A stretch of 64,000 nt of DNA from Flectonema sp. DT1601. Lineage: Eukaryota > Euglenozoa > Diplonemea > Diplonemida > Diplonemidae. Both the position numbers and the translations under genes were made by a program. The stretch spans positions 310,001-374,000 of the forward strand of contig OZ025860.1 in NCBI GenBank assembly GCA_964019425.1, given 5' to 3'. The notes below the pieces were generated by a model, which worked only from the letters and a program-made list of their open reading frames with translations, was not told the DNA's origin and ran no database searches. Positions 20,712 through 32,378 of the stretch are shown here, piece after piece (the stretch's first letter is position 1; each line of letters opens with the position of its first letter).

Positions 20712-22248
20712 TTAGTTTGAATAAAAGCACCTTGACCTTCTCGATACCTCTTCGGGGTACGATACCGCAAGCATAACTGATTGGATAAGGGTACCTCCCA
20801 TTATTAATAGCGCAAGAACTACTAGTGAGACAGTGAATTTAAATCCCATTCCCTTCACTCTGTTATAGCAAAGCGGAGGAAAAATGAATACAAGAGGTAA
20901 AAAGAAAAGCACACCCGCCATCGATGTGAAAATATCAAGCTTAGATCTGACTAAAACAGATGCACCGGCTGTTGATGATAAAAGAATAAAACGAAAAATA
21001 TTTTTTTTCATTTTTATAGCTAAAGATGTCCTTCCTGATCCTGGAGGCCATCCCAAGAACGACTCGATTACGATGGTGGCTGGATGAAAAATTTGAGGAA
21101 ATAAAAACGCAATTGCCAAACAGTACGGTATAAATAAAAAAACACTCGCAGGATTTGCAGGCATATTCAAAATAGCAGTATTCTCAACCCGACCACCATA
21201 TGCCAAGTATTGCGTTGCTGAAAACACTAAAAACACCATTACCCTTGCCATAACTGCCAAGCATAGAACCATCGGAAAGTTTCCTGGATTTTTCATTGAA
21301 TTTCTAATTGGTAAAATAGTTATAATCGATCCCTCGAATGTGAAGATATCAGTTCCTAATAAAACTAGGAAATCACTCCTGTTTTTTTTTTTTTTTTTTT
21401 TTTTGCTAAACCTTTTTTTTTTTTTTTTTTTTTGATAAAAAAATACACACCAATTAACATAGTTTACCCTCCTGGCCAGACCTCGAGATGCCAACAACAC
21501 AACAGCTTGAATTGTCATTACTAGTAGGCCAACAACAATGGTAAAATCCGACATCAAAATCGGTAATGCGAGTCGAGGAATCTTTCTAACTAGAACCAGC
21601 GGAGTAACAAGGATCGGTATCAATAAAAGAGTTGTGTAAGTAAGTGAATAGTCACCTCTAACAGCCCAATTATTACAGCCAGACAAGTTCTCAAAAACTC
21701 CTTTTATAGTTTGAGATAAAAACGCGAAATTCATCACACAACAACTCAACTGAGACAAAACCACTAACGCTGATATCGTCCGTGCTGCACGCTTACCAAG
21801 ACATCCGAGTGCTATTGTGGTGTACTTACTTGACTGTACGTGATCAGCAGCAGCACCAAGCATTAGAAAGCAAGGGATGCTAATAAGACCTGTATTTTGG
21901 TATTTGTTATGGTGGTTTTTTTTGAATAGCTTTAAAAAAAAGAAATAACATACCCGTGACAACAAGAATAATACAACTAGCAACGATCCCCCCGTCATCA
22001 AAGCAGCGAGGTAGAATTAAAATCGCAGTCCCGAGATACGATTTTAAAATCATTAAAAATGCTTTTAAGTCTCCCATCAAATCCTCATTGGAACCTCCTC
22101 CAGCATCAGGTTGTGTTGGGTGTATTAACACAAATTCACCATCAACAACATCACACAGTTCATTGTCTGGTTTGTTCGCGTCTGAAACTAATCGAAGGCT
22201 CTCTCTCCAAAAGTCAACTTTTAAAGACGATCGACTCTCTTGAGTCAT
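20712..22248 (-). CDS. Amino acid/auxin permease family transporter (SLC36/AVT-like)
   Basis: Three exons: 21954-22248, 21451-21889 and 20712-21378, giving 466 residues. Intron 1 (21890-21953, 64 bp) is GTATGT...ATACAG, phase 1; intron 2 (21379-21450, 72 bp) is GTGTGT...AACAG, phase 2. The first membrane helix, KAFLMILKSYLGTAILILPRCF, has the family's early LKxxxGxxIL-P pattern. The exon 2/3 join gives VNYVNWSDFLVLLGTDIFTFEG, matching the FFGTAIFAFEG motif of proton-coupled amino acid transporters, and is followed by ILPIRNSMKNPGNFPMVL, like PLENxMKxPxxFP. About eleven helices are predicted by eye. The likely role is proton-linked export or import of amino acids at a lysosome-like or plasma membrane. 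The open frame reads through intron 2 as poly-Lys, but splicing restores family spacing. The ATG at 22248 is chosen because the upstream codon is GTG. Substrate unknown. Confidence 0.85.
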
Positions 22249-22507
22249 CACAATTAGTTTTTTTATACTGACATGTGTCTTATTCTTAATCGTTAAACAC
22301 CTGTTTTAGAAAATACAATAAAACAATCTAAACATACAATACCTACACAATTTGTTTGCACGTATCACCCGATGCAGTGGTAAGCAACAGGGAGGCGGGT
22401 TCGTTTTCGTTCGTTTTTTTTTTTTTTTTTTAGAAGGAAGGAAGGAGAAACAAAACATTCTCGAAACACGATGTAAGGGGAAATGTTGTACGAATGATGT
22501 TTTGTTT

Positions 22508-23559
22508 ATGACTTCTTCCACGCAACAGATCAAAAAGATCGATATTGACTTGACTTTATTTCGCAAGTTGGTTGCGTTCCTGTATCTTGATAAGTTAACA
22601 GAGATGTAACAGGTTGTATTCTTTTTTTTTTTAATTTTTTTTTATTGTAGACAAAAAGAAGGGCAAAAAGAAAAAAAAAACCGATATCAAACGAATGACA
22701 CTGGTTATTTTATTTTATTTTTTTATTTTTTTATTTTATTTTATTATTGAAAGAAAAGTTTCGTTCTCACTGAATTGCTAACAGAATTTTGTGACTGAAT
22801 GGTTCTTTTTATTTATGAATAAAGCGACTTCAAGGGTATGTAATAATAAAAAGAAATCCAACGTTTTTTTGTTTGTTTTTTGTTTTTTGTTTTTTGTTTT
22901 TTGTTTTTGTACGAAAAGTGTCTTTCTTATTCAACGAGGAACATAAAACTACTGTGGACGCAAAAAGAAAATACGAAATTGTTTTTTTTTTTTCTTTTAC
23001 ACACTCCTTGCCCCTCCTATATTAGTATCGTTTTGTTTCCTTCCACAAAGTGATACAATTATTTAGGGGTGTAGAGCTAATAAAAAAAAAAGAAGAAGAA
23101 AGAGAGAAAAAAAAGAAAGCTTTTTTTTGCAATGAAAACGGTAATTTGGTCAGACTGTGAGATAAAAAAAATGTTATCAGCCGATTTTATTTTTGCTTTA
23201 CACTTTGTAAAATAAAAAAAATAAAAAAAATGAATCGGCCAACCTTTCTTTTTACTTTTTTTTACTCTCAGGTACTCTTTTCCAGACAACAGGGGCTTTT
23301 GCATGTACAAAAAAAAAAAAAAAAAACTAAAAATGAAAACCAATATAATCCCTAACAAAAAGTATTTATTAATTTTTTTTTAAAAAAAAGAAAAAGAAAT
23401 ATTGCTTTCAACGCACTGAATTTGTTAATTGAAAAGGTGTTGTTGTTGTGAATCCCCACAAATCTCTGAGAGATTTCAAAAAACATTTCAAGTCTCGCAG
23501 ATTCACTTATTTATTTGTTTATCGAAGTCAGGGAATACAAGACTCTACTCAACTAATTA

Positions 23560-23593
<34 letters not shown>

Positions 23594-23752
23594 CCCCCTT
23601 CCTACAAGAAACTCCAATACTGGCAAAGCTATACGTTTTGTTCTCTACTTAGATTGATTGAGTTTGCAGTTGAAAAAAAACCTGCTACCGGTTATAATAA
23701 GTATGTTCACACAGCTCCGTACTCTGCTGAGTCTTGCTTGGTGATAAAATGA
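22508..23752 (+). CDS. Weak candidate: small two-exon plus-strand gene
   Basis: A plus-strand ATG at 22508 opens a frame (MTSSTQQIKKIDIDLTLF...) up to a GTATCT at 22582. A second piece, 23653-23752, follows GTTCTCTACTTAG and reads LIEFAVEKKPATGYNKYVH and on to a TGA. The phases agree, giving 57 residues, but the intron would be 1.07 kb and contain repeats. Alternatively the first piece ends by itself at 22609 (33 residues). No family is recognised. Short frames of this length are common by chance, so this is a lead only. Confidence 0.22.
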
Positions 23753-23904
23753 GGACGGTTGTCATAGTAATAGAAGTTTTTGTTGTTGTTTTTTTTTCTT
23801 TCCAATTTTTGAGATTCTTGTAGGTGGGAAGCAGATAATAAATCACAACGGTGAGTTATCTACCAAAAAAAAAAAAAAAAAGAAAAAAAACCAACACTTT
23901 GAAA

Positions 23905-23959
23905 AAACCATTCGGATAAGCCTCATATTTTGTTGATCGCAGCCGACTTCGTCGGTGCA
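23905..23959 (+). mobile_element. R1 element, internally deleted
   Basis: AAACCATTCGGATAAGCCTC starts the copy and CCGACTTCGTCGG ends it, followed by GTGC and an A20 tail. The middle of the element is missing, but both the arm and the tail-side hairpin are kept. Confidence 0.65.
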
Positions 23960-24003
23960 AAAAAAAAAAAAAAAAAAAGTGTTTTTACGTGAATATAAAA
24001 GAG

Positions 24004-24135
24004 GTAGCGCCCTACAAATCAGCCCATATTTGGGCTCTTGAAAAAAAAACGGCTGAAATTGAAAAAAAGAAAACGTGGGCTGTATGGTCACCAAAGTATC
24101 ACTTTGGTTAGACATTGCTGTACTCTCCCATCTTG
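24004..24135 (+). repeat. Dispersed repeat R3, copy 1
   Basis: Opens GTAGCGCCCTACAAATCAGC and contains the perfect hairpin AGCCCATATTTGGGCT. A second copy at 50963-51098 is almost identical for the first 60 bp and then diverges. The far end, read on the minus strand, loosely recalls the D-arm to anticodon part of a tRNA, which would fit a tRNA-derived SINE; this is uncertain. Confidence 0.75.
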
Positions 24136-25144
24136 TCACTATTGTGTAAGGGATTTACATCATTGTACGTTCTTCTTGGGTATAACAACTGGGGGTTAGT
24201 TCCGGCATTTTTTTTTTTTAAATAAAAAAGAACCAGTATTTTTTTTATGGACACTACAACTAAGTAGAAACCTTTTTTTTTTTTAAAATAAAATAAAAAC
24301 TTAAGTTTAAAGGAAATGTAAAAAAAAAAAAAAAAAAAAGCAGCCTATTTTATTTTGCTGCTGCATCGAATAAATAACAAAACTGCAATACTTGATAAGT
24401 GTTGTGCAACGCAATTAAAAAAAAAAAAAAATAATAAAATAAGTAAGTTAAAAGTAAAACAACTACTGAAATGCAATGCACTCAGCGTTTTAAGATAAAA
24501 AAGTGAAGAAAAAAAAAACACTTTTAAGAATTTAGTGTAGTGGAATGTTGATTTTTTTTCTTTTTTTTTTCCTGCACGAAATTTAGATGTGCAGTTTAAT
24601 TTCTCAAGCCAGAGACTACACCGAAACGGTGTCGCGAAGTGCCACGAAAGCTGATTATTTTATTATGTATACAATCCACTGAGTATCAAAGAGAACTGGG
24701 TAGCTCTTTCAATGCGGTGGTTGAGGTAACCTCATCTCGAACACAACTTACTGAGACTAATCAATCAGTAGTAGTCAAATCACTGTGATGATGGTGAGAA
24801 TGACAATAAAAAAACAAAAAAAAAAAAAAATACTATAAGACAAAGGCCCAAGGTACAAATCATTTATTTTATTATACTAAACAAAGACATATGAAAACTC
24901 TCACTGGCGACAAATCCAGACCCACCGGCACAAGGCACACAGTGTGTAAAGATTTCGCCATTAGGAGATGGTCAATCAAACAGAATGCTAACAAAGAGAT
25001 CGAGATCTCGATTTACCATTTTGATAAGAAGTCAAAAAAAAAAAAAAAACTACACAAAAGGATGATGTTAACTAAAGTGTAATTTTTTTACAAAAAAAAA
25101 AAAAAAGGGCTAAGACAACGTATCAAAAAGAAGTAATTTTTTCA

Positions 25145-28082
25145 TTTTTTTTTTTTGTCAGGTGCATTTCTTCATAGAAGTGGCATGGATTGCTGAATAG
25201 GTTCCTGCCTTCAGGATCTACGAGCATCAAATATATAAAACAAGTTTGTAGGTTTTAAGCAATTCAAGAAGAAGAAAAAAAACGAATAACAACGAAAAAG
25301 AAGAAAAAATCTCGCATGTACATAAATAATTTGATAACACATTTTTTTTTTTAAATAAAAAAAGAATAAAAAGGAAAAAGATTCTACTTACGTTCGTTTT
25401 CATTTCCTTCGCTTAAGATATATCCCAGGAAGGTTTCAAAACGTAACATCGCAATAACAAAACAATACCAACAAGTATGTAATGTATCTATATTTTTTTT
25501 TCCCTTTCATTTCTCTAACTGTTGTATTTTGAACCACAGAAATAGAGAAAAAAAGTTAGCCCTAGAAAGGATTGAAGAATCATGAAGTCTGCTATAAAAA
25601 AAAACTAACAAACAACAACTGGAAAAGAAATGTAACAACAAAAAACTTTCGGTATGGTATACCGCATGTCGAATCACGGAGCAAATTCTCCTTACCCGAT
25701 ATTAGTGTGGAAGTTTCCTTTTTTTTTCTTTCTTTCCTTCTTTCTTTCGTTCTTTTTTTTTTTTTTAAATATTGAAATCAAGGAAGCCAAAAAGCTCCAG
25801 AAAAAAGTGCTTCTGAACCCTCTCACCAGAGATAATAAACTTCAAAGAAAAACAATAACAAAAAAGAAGATAAAAAGATTGAATTCAGCAGCTTAAAAGC
25901 AAGTGAATACAAAAAGAAATACTAACAAAGCGAAAATCATAATAAAAAAGAAAACGATCTCGCTGTTTAGCAAACTAGTTTTCAAGCAGGAAACCGACCC
26001 TTAGAATGAAAACTTAGTATATCCTACAACTCATATACCAAAAGTACAAGGTAATAAGAACAGAAAAGACAAGCCGGACCTCGCAATGTAACTTGGCGTT
26101 ACACTTAACTACCGGGTGAAACTTAATTAATTCTCACGGTTGCCTCACTGTCTATGATAATAATTTGGAGAAGAAAATTGACTGCTATTACGACAGCATG
26201 AATGAGAAGAAAGAAAATAATATAACAAAAAAAAAAACAAAAAAAAAAAAAAAGGCTGAGACACCTCTCTGAAGGGAGTTAGGCCTCTGCCATTTTTTTT
26301 TTTTTTTTTTTTTTCCAGCCTGAAATTAGGATGGTGCAAGAAGTATTGTTGTCGGTAAGAAATCGTCTGTAGGCTTAATTAACAAAACTATTCTGGGGCG
26401 ACAATTCCGTTTCGCTTATTGTTGTCTCCCATGAATGACATGTGACATCTGCAACTGCAGTAAAAAATGTATACTAAAAAAAGTAAAAACAAACAAACAA
26501 AAAAAAGGAAAATAATTTTCCAAAATGTTTGCAAATAAAACGACACAGTCCTAACTAAAAACAAAAAAAAAACAGCTGTTTAGCGCAAGGGTATATCTTC
26601 TCTTTTATTTAAATGGCGACGCAGGTTTAGTACAGTACATTAATAACAAGGATGAAAGAGGCAAACAGAAAAATAGAAAAAAATAAAAAAAAAACGTATT
26701 CCCCTTACCTCGAGGAAGCATGATATTTTGTTGCAGCAAATATTCATCTAAATATGCCAGCTGAATGTACTACAAAAACCCTTACAGACACAGACATACT
26801 TGAATTAAATGACCATAACCTCACACTCCCCCGCGGGTATCTGAGAGTTTACAACTAATTACTAAGTATAAAAGAAAACAGGAAAAATATGACCAGAGAA
26901 AGAAAACGCACGCCGCTCACTTCAAGAAACACGTTTAAGAAAAGGATCGTTCTTTTCTTACAATAAGAAAGGTAGTTCACTCTTTTTTTTTATGGCTGTC
27001 TTAAATTTATTTATTTATCGAATGAAGAAGCCCACGGGGTACCAGTCATCCGGTACCACAGCGCCGTGATTCTCCCAGTTGCGTCATGTTATTCACACTA
27101 AATAGTGCGAATAGGAAGCAAGTTAGTTTTCTTAAACTACTGCAATAAAAAGTAAAGGTGGTGAAAAGGAAGAATAAAAAAATTACAGAAGAAAGAATAA
27201 AAAATATAGAGTTCCCTCACGAATTCTGCCACTAAAAAAAAACCCTGCCAGACAAGATGTTTTCCTTTGAACTTATTTTTTTTTTTTAAATAAATAATAA
27301 TTACGACAATACAGTTTGTCAAAAAAAAAAAAAAAAGAAAGAAAGAAAGAAAGAGAAAGAGACAGGGGGGTTGAAATGTTTGATTTATGAAGAAATCAAT
27401 ATCTGCATTGTACCAGAATTAACTAAAATAAATGTTAGTTGTGATACATGTTTACTAAAGGCAATGTTAGTATAGGTAAACACTCTGCACATGACGTAGA
27501 GGACTTTACATTATAATAAATGTTTCTAACCTAGCTGCACACACATCTCTTTTTCCGTGTTGTCATTCAGTGCTGTACGGAATCGAGTTATTCAATTATT
27601 TAAGTAGTCGTGAGCCCTTAGAAACCAAAACCAGGGGTATAATGTAATACGGCAAAGTGTAGGTTTCACCTATGAAAAAAAGGAGAGAAAAAAACGCCAC
27701 AAGGAAATACCAAAAATTCGGGTTTCGATATAACCCGCTAGAAGTTTTAGATTATCTTATTGCAAGGGGGGTTAACTGTTCGAGTTTGTACGTAAAATAC
27801 AAATGTTTTGTATCATAAACAACATAACGATAATTTAACATTAGTTCTGAGATACAGTGACTAAAGGTATAACCCGCTAGAAGTTTTAGATTATCTTATT
27901 GCAAGGGGGGGAAAAGAAAGAAAATCTACACAAAAGACATCGAGAATGCGTTAAATATGACGGGACCGCAAGACATTTCTAGTGATTATTCCCAAACAAA
28001 TACTTACAGATATAATTCCTAAGAAAGGAACAGAGGACTTTAGTCTATTGGCAGAAAATGAAACCGAAACTAGCAAATACAT
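25145..28082 (-). CDS. Weak candidate: multi-exon gene with micro-exons
   Basis: Four minus-strand pieces have splice-like edges and compatible phases: 28008-28082 (ATG, MYLLVSVSFSANRLKSSVPF..., donor GTAAGT), 26709-26760 (acceptor TACATTCAG, LAYLDEYLLQQNIMLPR, donor GTAAGG), 25392-25487 (contains AMLRFETFLGYILSEGNENE, donor GTAAGT) and a piece starting at 25217 (HPEGRNLFSNPCHFYEEMHL). The end is unclear because it runs into a poly-A tract. The first piece looks like a signal peptide. Another splice-like piece nearby (about 26810-26856) is incompatible, which shows how easily such patterns arise. No family is recognised. Confidence 0.2.
27433..27495 (+). repeat. R2 repeat, partial
   Basis: Carries the R2 right end: TTTACTAAAGGCAATGTTAG followed by TATAGGTAAACACTCTGC, matching 42460-42503. 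Confidence 0.6.
27729..27910 (+). repeat. 43-bp direct repeat flanking an R2 element
   Basis: TATAACCCGCTAGAAGTTTT and the next 23 bp, ending in GCAAGGGGGG, occur at 27729-27771 and again, unchanged, at 27868-27910. Between them lies about 96 bp of repeat R2. It is either a tandem duplication of a 139-bp unit or an unusually long duplication around an insertion. Confidence 0.85.
27770..27868 (+). repeat. Dispersed repeat R2, copy 1
   Basis: GGTTAACTGTTCGAGTTTGT to GATACAGTGACTAAAGGTA. The copy at 42373-42473 differs by about three bases over 100. More diverged relatives are at 47617-47742 and 63880-63965. Confidence 0.85.
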
Positions 28083-29426
28083 GAATACCTATAAAAGGGC
28101 CATATATTTCATAGAATTCGAATAGTGTGGTATTCTACCGCGCGCAAGGTGATGTCAGGGTTTGAGCCTCTCTACAAGCACACTGACAAATAGCAGTGAA
28201 AAGGAACGGGACTACAAAAGGCTAGAGATGTTGTGGACTTCTGAAAAGTAACTTGTCTGTGTGATTTCTTTAATTAACGAACTCTTCGATCTCTTTTTTT
28301 TTTTTTTTCTTTTTTTCGTTCTTTCGTTATTTCTATAACCAGTTCCAAGTTTCTTTTTTGTTGTTGTTTTTTGTTGTTGTTGTGTTTTCTTCATTGTAAG
28401 CCAGCTGTGCCCAGTCGCTGAGTTTTTCTTATTTTCTTGTTCATTTCTTTTTTTTTTTTTTTTTCGTTTCGTTTCTTCTTTTTTTTTTTTGTTTCGTTGA
28501 TAAAAAAAGTGAGGGAGGGGAAATATAGATGGAGGGGAAATGGCTTCAAGGGGCGCTTTCGTACTTGTTCGGTTTATATAGGTCTGCCAAGGGACTTCTG
28601 CGACAAATATAACAAGAGTTCCATGGCTGTGTGACAACAATAAACGTAGCAAGCATTGTCACTCCTTATTGAGGAACGTGATGAGAGTATTGAAGGCGAC
28701 AAAAAAGAAAAAGAAGAAGAAAAAAATAATAATAATAATAATAATAATGAAAAGGGAAAATAATTGGAGGAAATATAACGTTTTGCCGTCAGACAGACTA
28801 TTGCCTTTGTCCGCTAGGATTTAAAGGGGGGGGTTTGTGGGACTTAGTTTTCTACTTTCTCCTTCACACTTCTACATTCCCAAGAGGGGTAAGGGAATAA
28901 TTTCAGTGGATAGAAAACAATGCATAGAAGAGCGAAAAGAGATTGCGGAGACAAAAACTATAACAAAATATTTGTTACGATTGAAAGTCAGAAAGCCACG
29001 ACTACTTATCACATACGTGCTGTGTTCCAGAAAGAAATGAAATTAAGTGAATAATTTGCAGTAGAATTTTTTTTTTTTTTTTTTTTTTTTTTTTCCCACT
29101 CACAACGAGAACAAGAGGCTTGCCCCCTAGCCGCCATCAGCGTATTGACGGAAAAAAGCTAACAAAATAATGAGAATATTATTGCTATTAAGAAAATATA
29201 ATGCTAAGCTCATCAGGAGCCTTGTGCACTATACAACGTATTTTATAATACATGGAAAGGACTGAGATTAGAAGCTTTTGAGAACAACAGCTTAAATGCT
29301 ATCCTCGGCCTCTTTAATCAAGTTGTTAAAGAGAAGAAAAAAAAATAAGTAAGGAAAACAAAACAAAAAAGAACTACTGTTGTGTTTTTCTTTTTTTTTT
29401 TTAATAATCTCGGAAAACACACGGTA

Positions 29427-29459
<33 letters not shown>

Positions 29460-32347
29460 ACTAATACTTTTTCGTGAAAGTTTATTTTAATTTTTCTACT
29501 ACAAAAAAATGAAGAAGTAAAAGATTAGCAGAATCGTGTTATATATATCAGGTGAACGCCGTAAAAGGAAAAATACTTTTACAACACTTGAAGACAGGAG
29601 CACCAATTTTTTTTTTTTTTTTTTTAGATGTTCAAAATTGATTTAAAACAAAGCGATAGAGGAGAAAGTTAACTAAAGTAAACTACCCAGATCATAACCA
29701 TTGTGTGGGCCTAAAGCCTCCGAACAACCATGGAAAGTAGAGCAGCTGTCGCTGTTCAATTTTTTTTTTTTTTTTTTAAAATAGTGAATGTGGTTTAAAC
29801 GTTATTTAGTTAAATTAAAACAGATATATAGACCAATCAGCGACAGATGCAACTGATGGAAAACAGAATAGAAGGAAAAAAAAAAAAACAGGCATGTATT
29901 TTAAATTCATTCCCTAAAAAAGAATAAAAAATTTAAGACATGTAGATGTAAGATTATTATTTTTTTTTTTTTGAAAAAAAAAAATAGAGCTTCGTGCCGA
30001 CACTAACCTTAAGGAAAAAACAGAGCCTCAGAATAGAGTATCCAGCGCACTAGAAGGACCACAACCATGGCCTAGATAGTTCGTTAGTGTACCTATGAAA
30101 AGAAACAGAGCTTCTTAATTCAATTATCATCTCACCTACGATCAAAAATAGTTTACAGACAAACGAAAATAGTACCTCCACGCAGCCATGGAGTATATCG
30201 TCTTTGCGTAGATGGCAATAGAAGAAGAGAAACCAAAAAAAAGGGTTTCAAAAAGGTTTTTTTTTTTTTAAAACTAGAATGGAAAAAACAAAAACAAAAA
30301 AAAAAAAAAACATGAAATGTTCCTACCTGACTATCAGTTTAGAAAAAAAAAATAATAATAATAATAATGAGGGTAGTCATCAACCTGAATGCGCAACTTA
30401 GAGACTCACGTCTTTGGCCGCACTCCAGTCAACAAAAAAAAAAAAAAAAAAAATAGCAGGACATAGCGCTGGGTAATTTGCACTAAATCCATTTTAATTA
30501 ACAACACTTTTTTTTTTTTCTAGTAGGATAGTGTGTAAAACGAAAACCGTCGCACTTTTTGTCATCACCTTGAACTTTTAAATAAAAGAGCGAGAGAGAG
30601 AGAGAGATAGAGATAGAGAGATATTTATTAAAAAAGAGGGGATACTTTATTTATGATGTAAGTTTGTTTTTTTTTCTTCGTACAAAATGCACGTATGGGT
30701 AAAATGCAATAATCACTCCCCTTCATTGTATTTTGATGTGCTTGACTGGATGTTATCCCGATCTGTTTATTTTATTATACAGCCGAGTGAAAATTGATTC
30801 TTGCAAAAAAAAAAAAAAATAAATAAGTAAGTAAGTAAATAAATAAATAAAAAAATAAGGTGAAGCTTGGTGATTTTTCACCACTACTAAAAAAAATACT
30901 TTTTTTTCGAGATTTTCTTTGCCTGTCATTGCGAAGCAACATAAAAACATGAAATGTTTTTTTTTTTTATAGTGCCTTCTTAATAAGAGACTTCTATCAG
31001 ACTAGAGAGCCTTCGACATTCAAGCAGCGGCGAAGAAAAAAAAGCTTCTTATTTCCCTACGTCCAAGGGTTATGCATTAATTTGAGTGCAATTATTTTAT
31101 TTATTTATTCTATATCAAAAAAAAAAAAAAAAATGAAGGGGAAGACAAAAACTGTGTCGCACGCTCAAGATACACATAGCAAACACTATTGTTCGTAGGC
31201 TTGCTTAAGGTTTTTCATGAAGAATGCAGGACAGAACTCGTGTCAATGCCAACTCCAAAAAAAAATAGCGATTTCCCGAGTAAGGGGAAACCAAAAAAAA
31301 AAAAAAAAAAAAGGTGACAAGTGGTTCACCGTTAAACAGCGAAGGATCCCCACATTCGTGAAACATCCCCGACCAAAGTATGATTGAAAAAAAGTAAGTA
31401 CGGTACTACGCACATGAAGCAAAAAAAAAAAAAGATTAAAAGGTTTGTTATGTGTTTAGTTAGTTTAGTTAGTTATGTGGGCTCATCACAATACACGTTG
31501 TTACAAAAAAAAAAGGGGAGGATAAAATCTCCAAAAGTACTGTTAGTTTGTAAAAATGTGTGCTTTCAATTATCATGCAAGAGAATACAACAGAAACTAA
31601 TCAACAATAATAATAATAATAATAATTAAAGTAATTGGGGAGAAGAAAAAAAAAAACACACATCGGTGACTACTAGGTTCACCATAGAGACGCAAGTGTG
31701 AAATCAGTGACTGGAATGGGGAATATTTTTTTCAGTAAGGATAGTTACTAACACAAAATCAATTAACTAAAAATAAAAAAAATATATATTTAAAAAAAAA
31801 AAACGTAATGAACATAAAATAAAATTACTTGTCAGCATTCCCATGTAAGCTTTTTGGGAAAGTTTCCCAAAGCGCAGTTGCCTTACGTCTTACGATATTT
31901 TCAAGAAATATTAATTTATTATTCGATTGTTTTAACACATCACTACTACACACGAGAGTTAAAAATGATTGTCAGGAGAGAGCTTTTTTAAAACCCAATT
32001 TTCTTTTTTTTTTCCCCCCTTCGCTGTTATTATTGTTTGCGATACCCTTACTGGAGCACCCTTTTTCGAGGCAAAGGGTAAAAAACAGAAATCGAACAAT
32101 TTTTTTTATTTTATTTTTTTGAATGCCTTCTTGTCCAAGGCACGTTTCACAATCCCAGTTTTTCAGTTAAATATATTTCTGTTTTTTTTTTTTTTTTTTT
32201 TTTTTTGTTTCTACATGTCAAAATCAAAAACTTGACGAACAAGAGACTTGAACTTCTTCAAAAATCCGATACTGATATGGTGTTTTTTTTTTAATTATTA
32301 TTATTATTATTTATTTTACCACTACGTGCTAAAATACAACGATTAGC

Positions 32348-32378
<31 letters not shown>

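Larger units (their letters stand above)
22249..25100. other. Repeat-rich stretch
   Basis: A/T homopolymers in nearly every 100 bp, a (GTTTTTT)n patch near 22865-22912, a T33-type run near 23565, an R1 copy and an R3 copy near 24 kb. Apart from the weak plus-strand candidate I see no gene. Confidence 0.5.

Noticed and set aside
26810-26856. Splice-like 47-nt exon (YPRGSVRLWSFNS)
   Set aside because: It would leave a 46-bp intron and put the next candidate exon in a frame with an early stop; kept as a reminder of chance exons.
28105-28195. tRNA-like stretch with GGGTTTGAGCC resembling box B
   Set aside because: The anticodon stem and acceptor stem do not pair; at best a tRNA-derived remnant.
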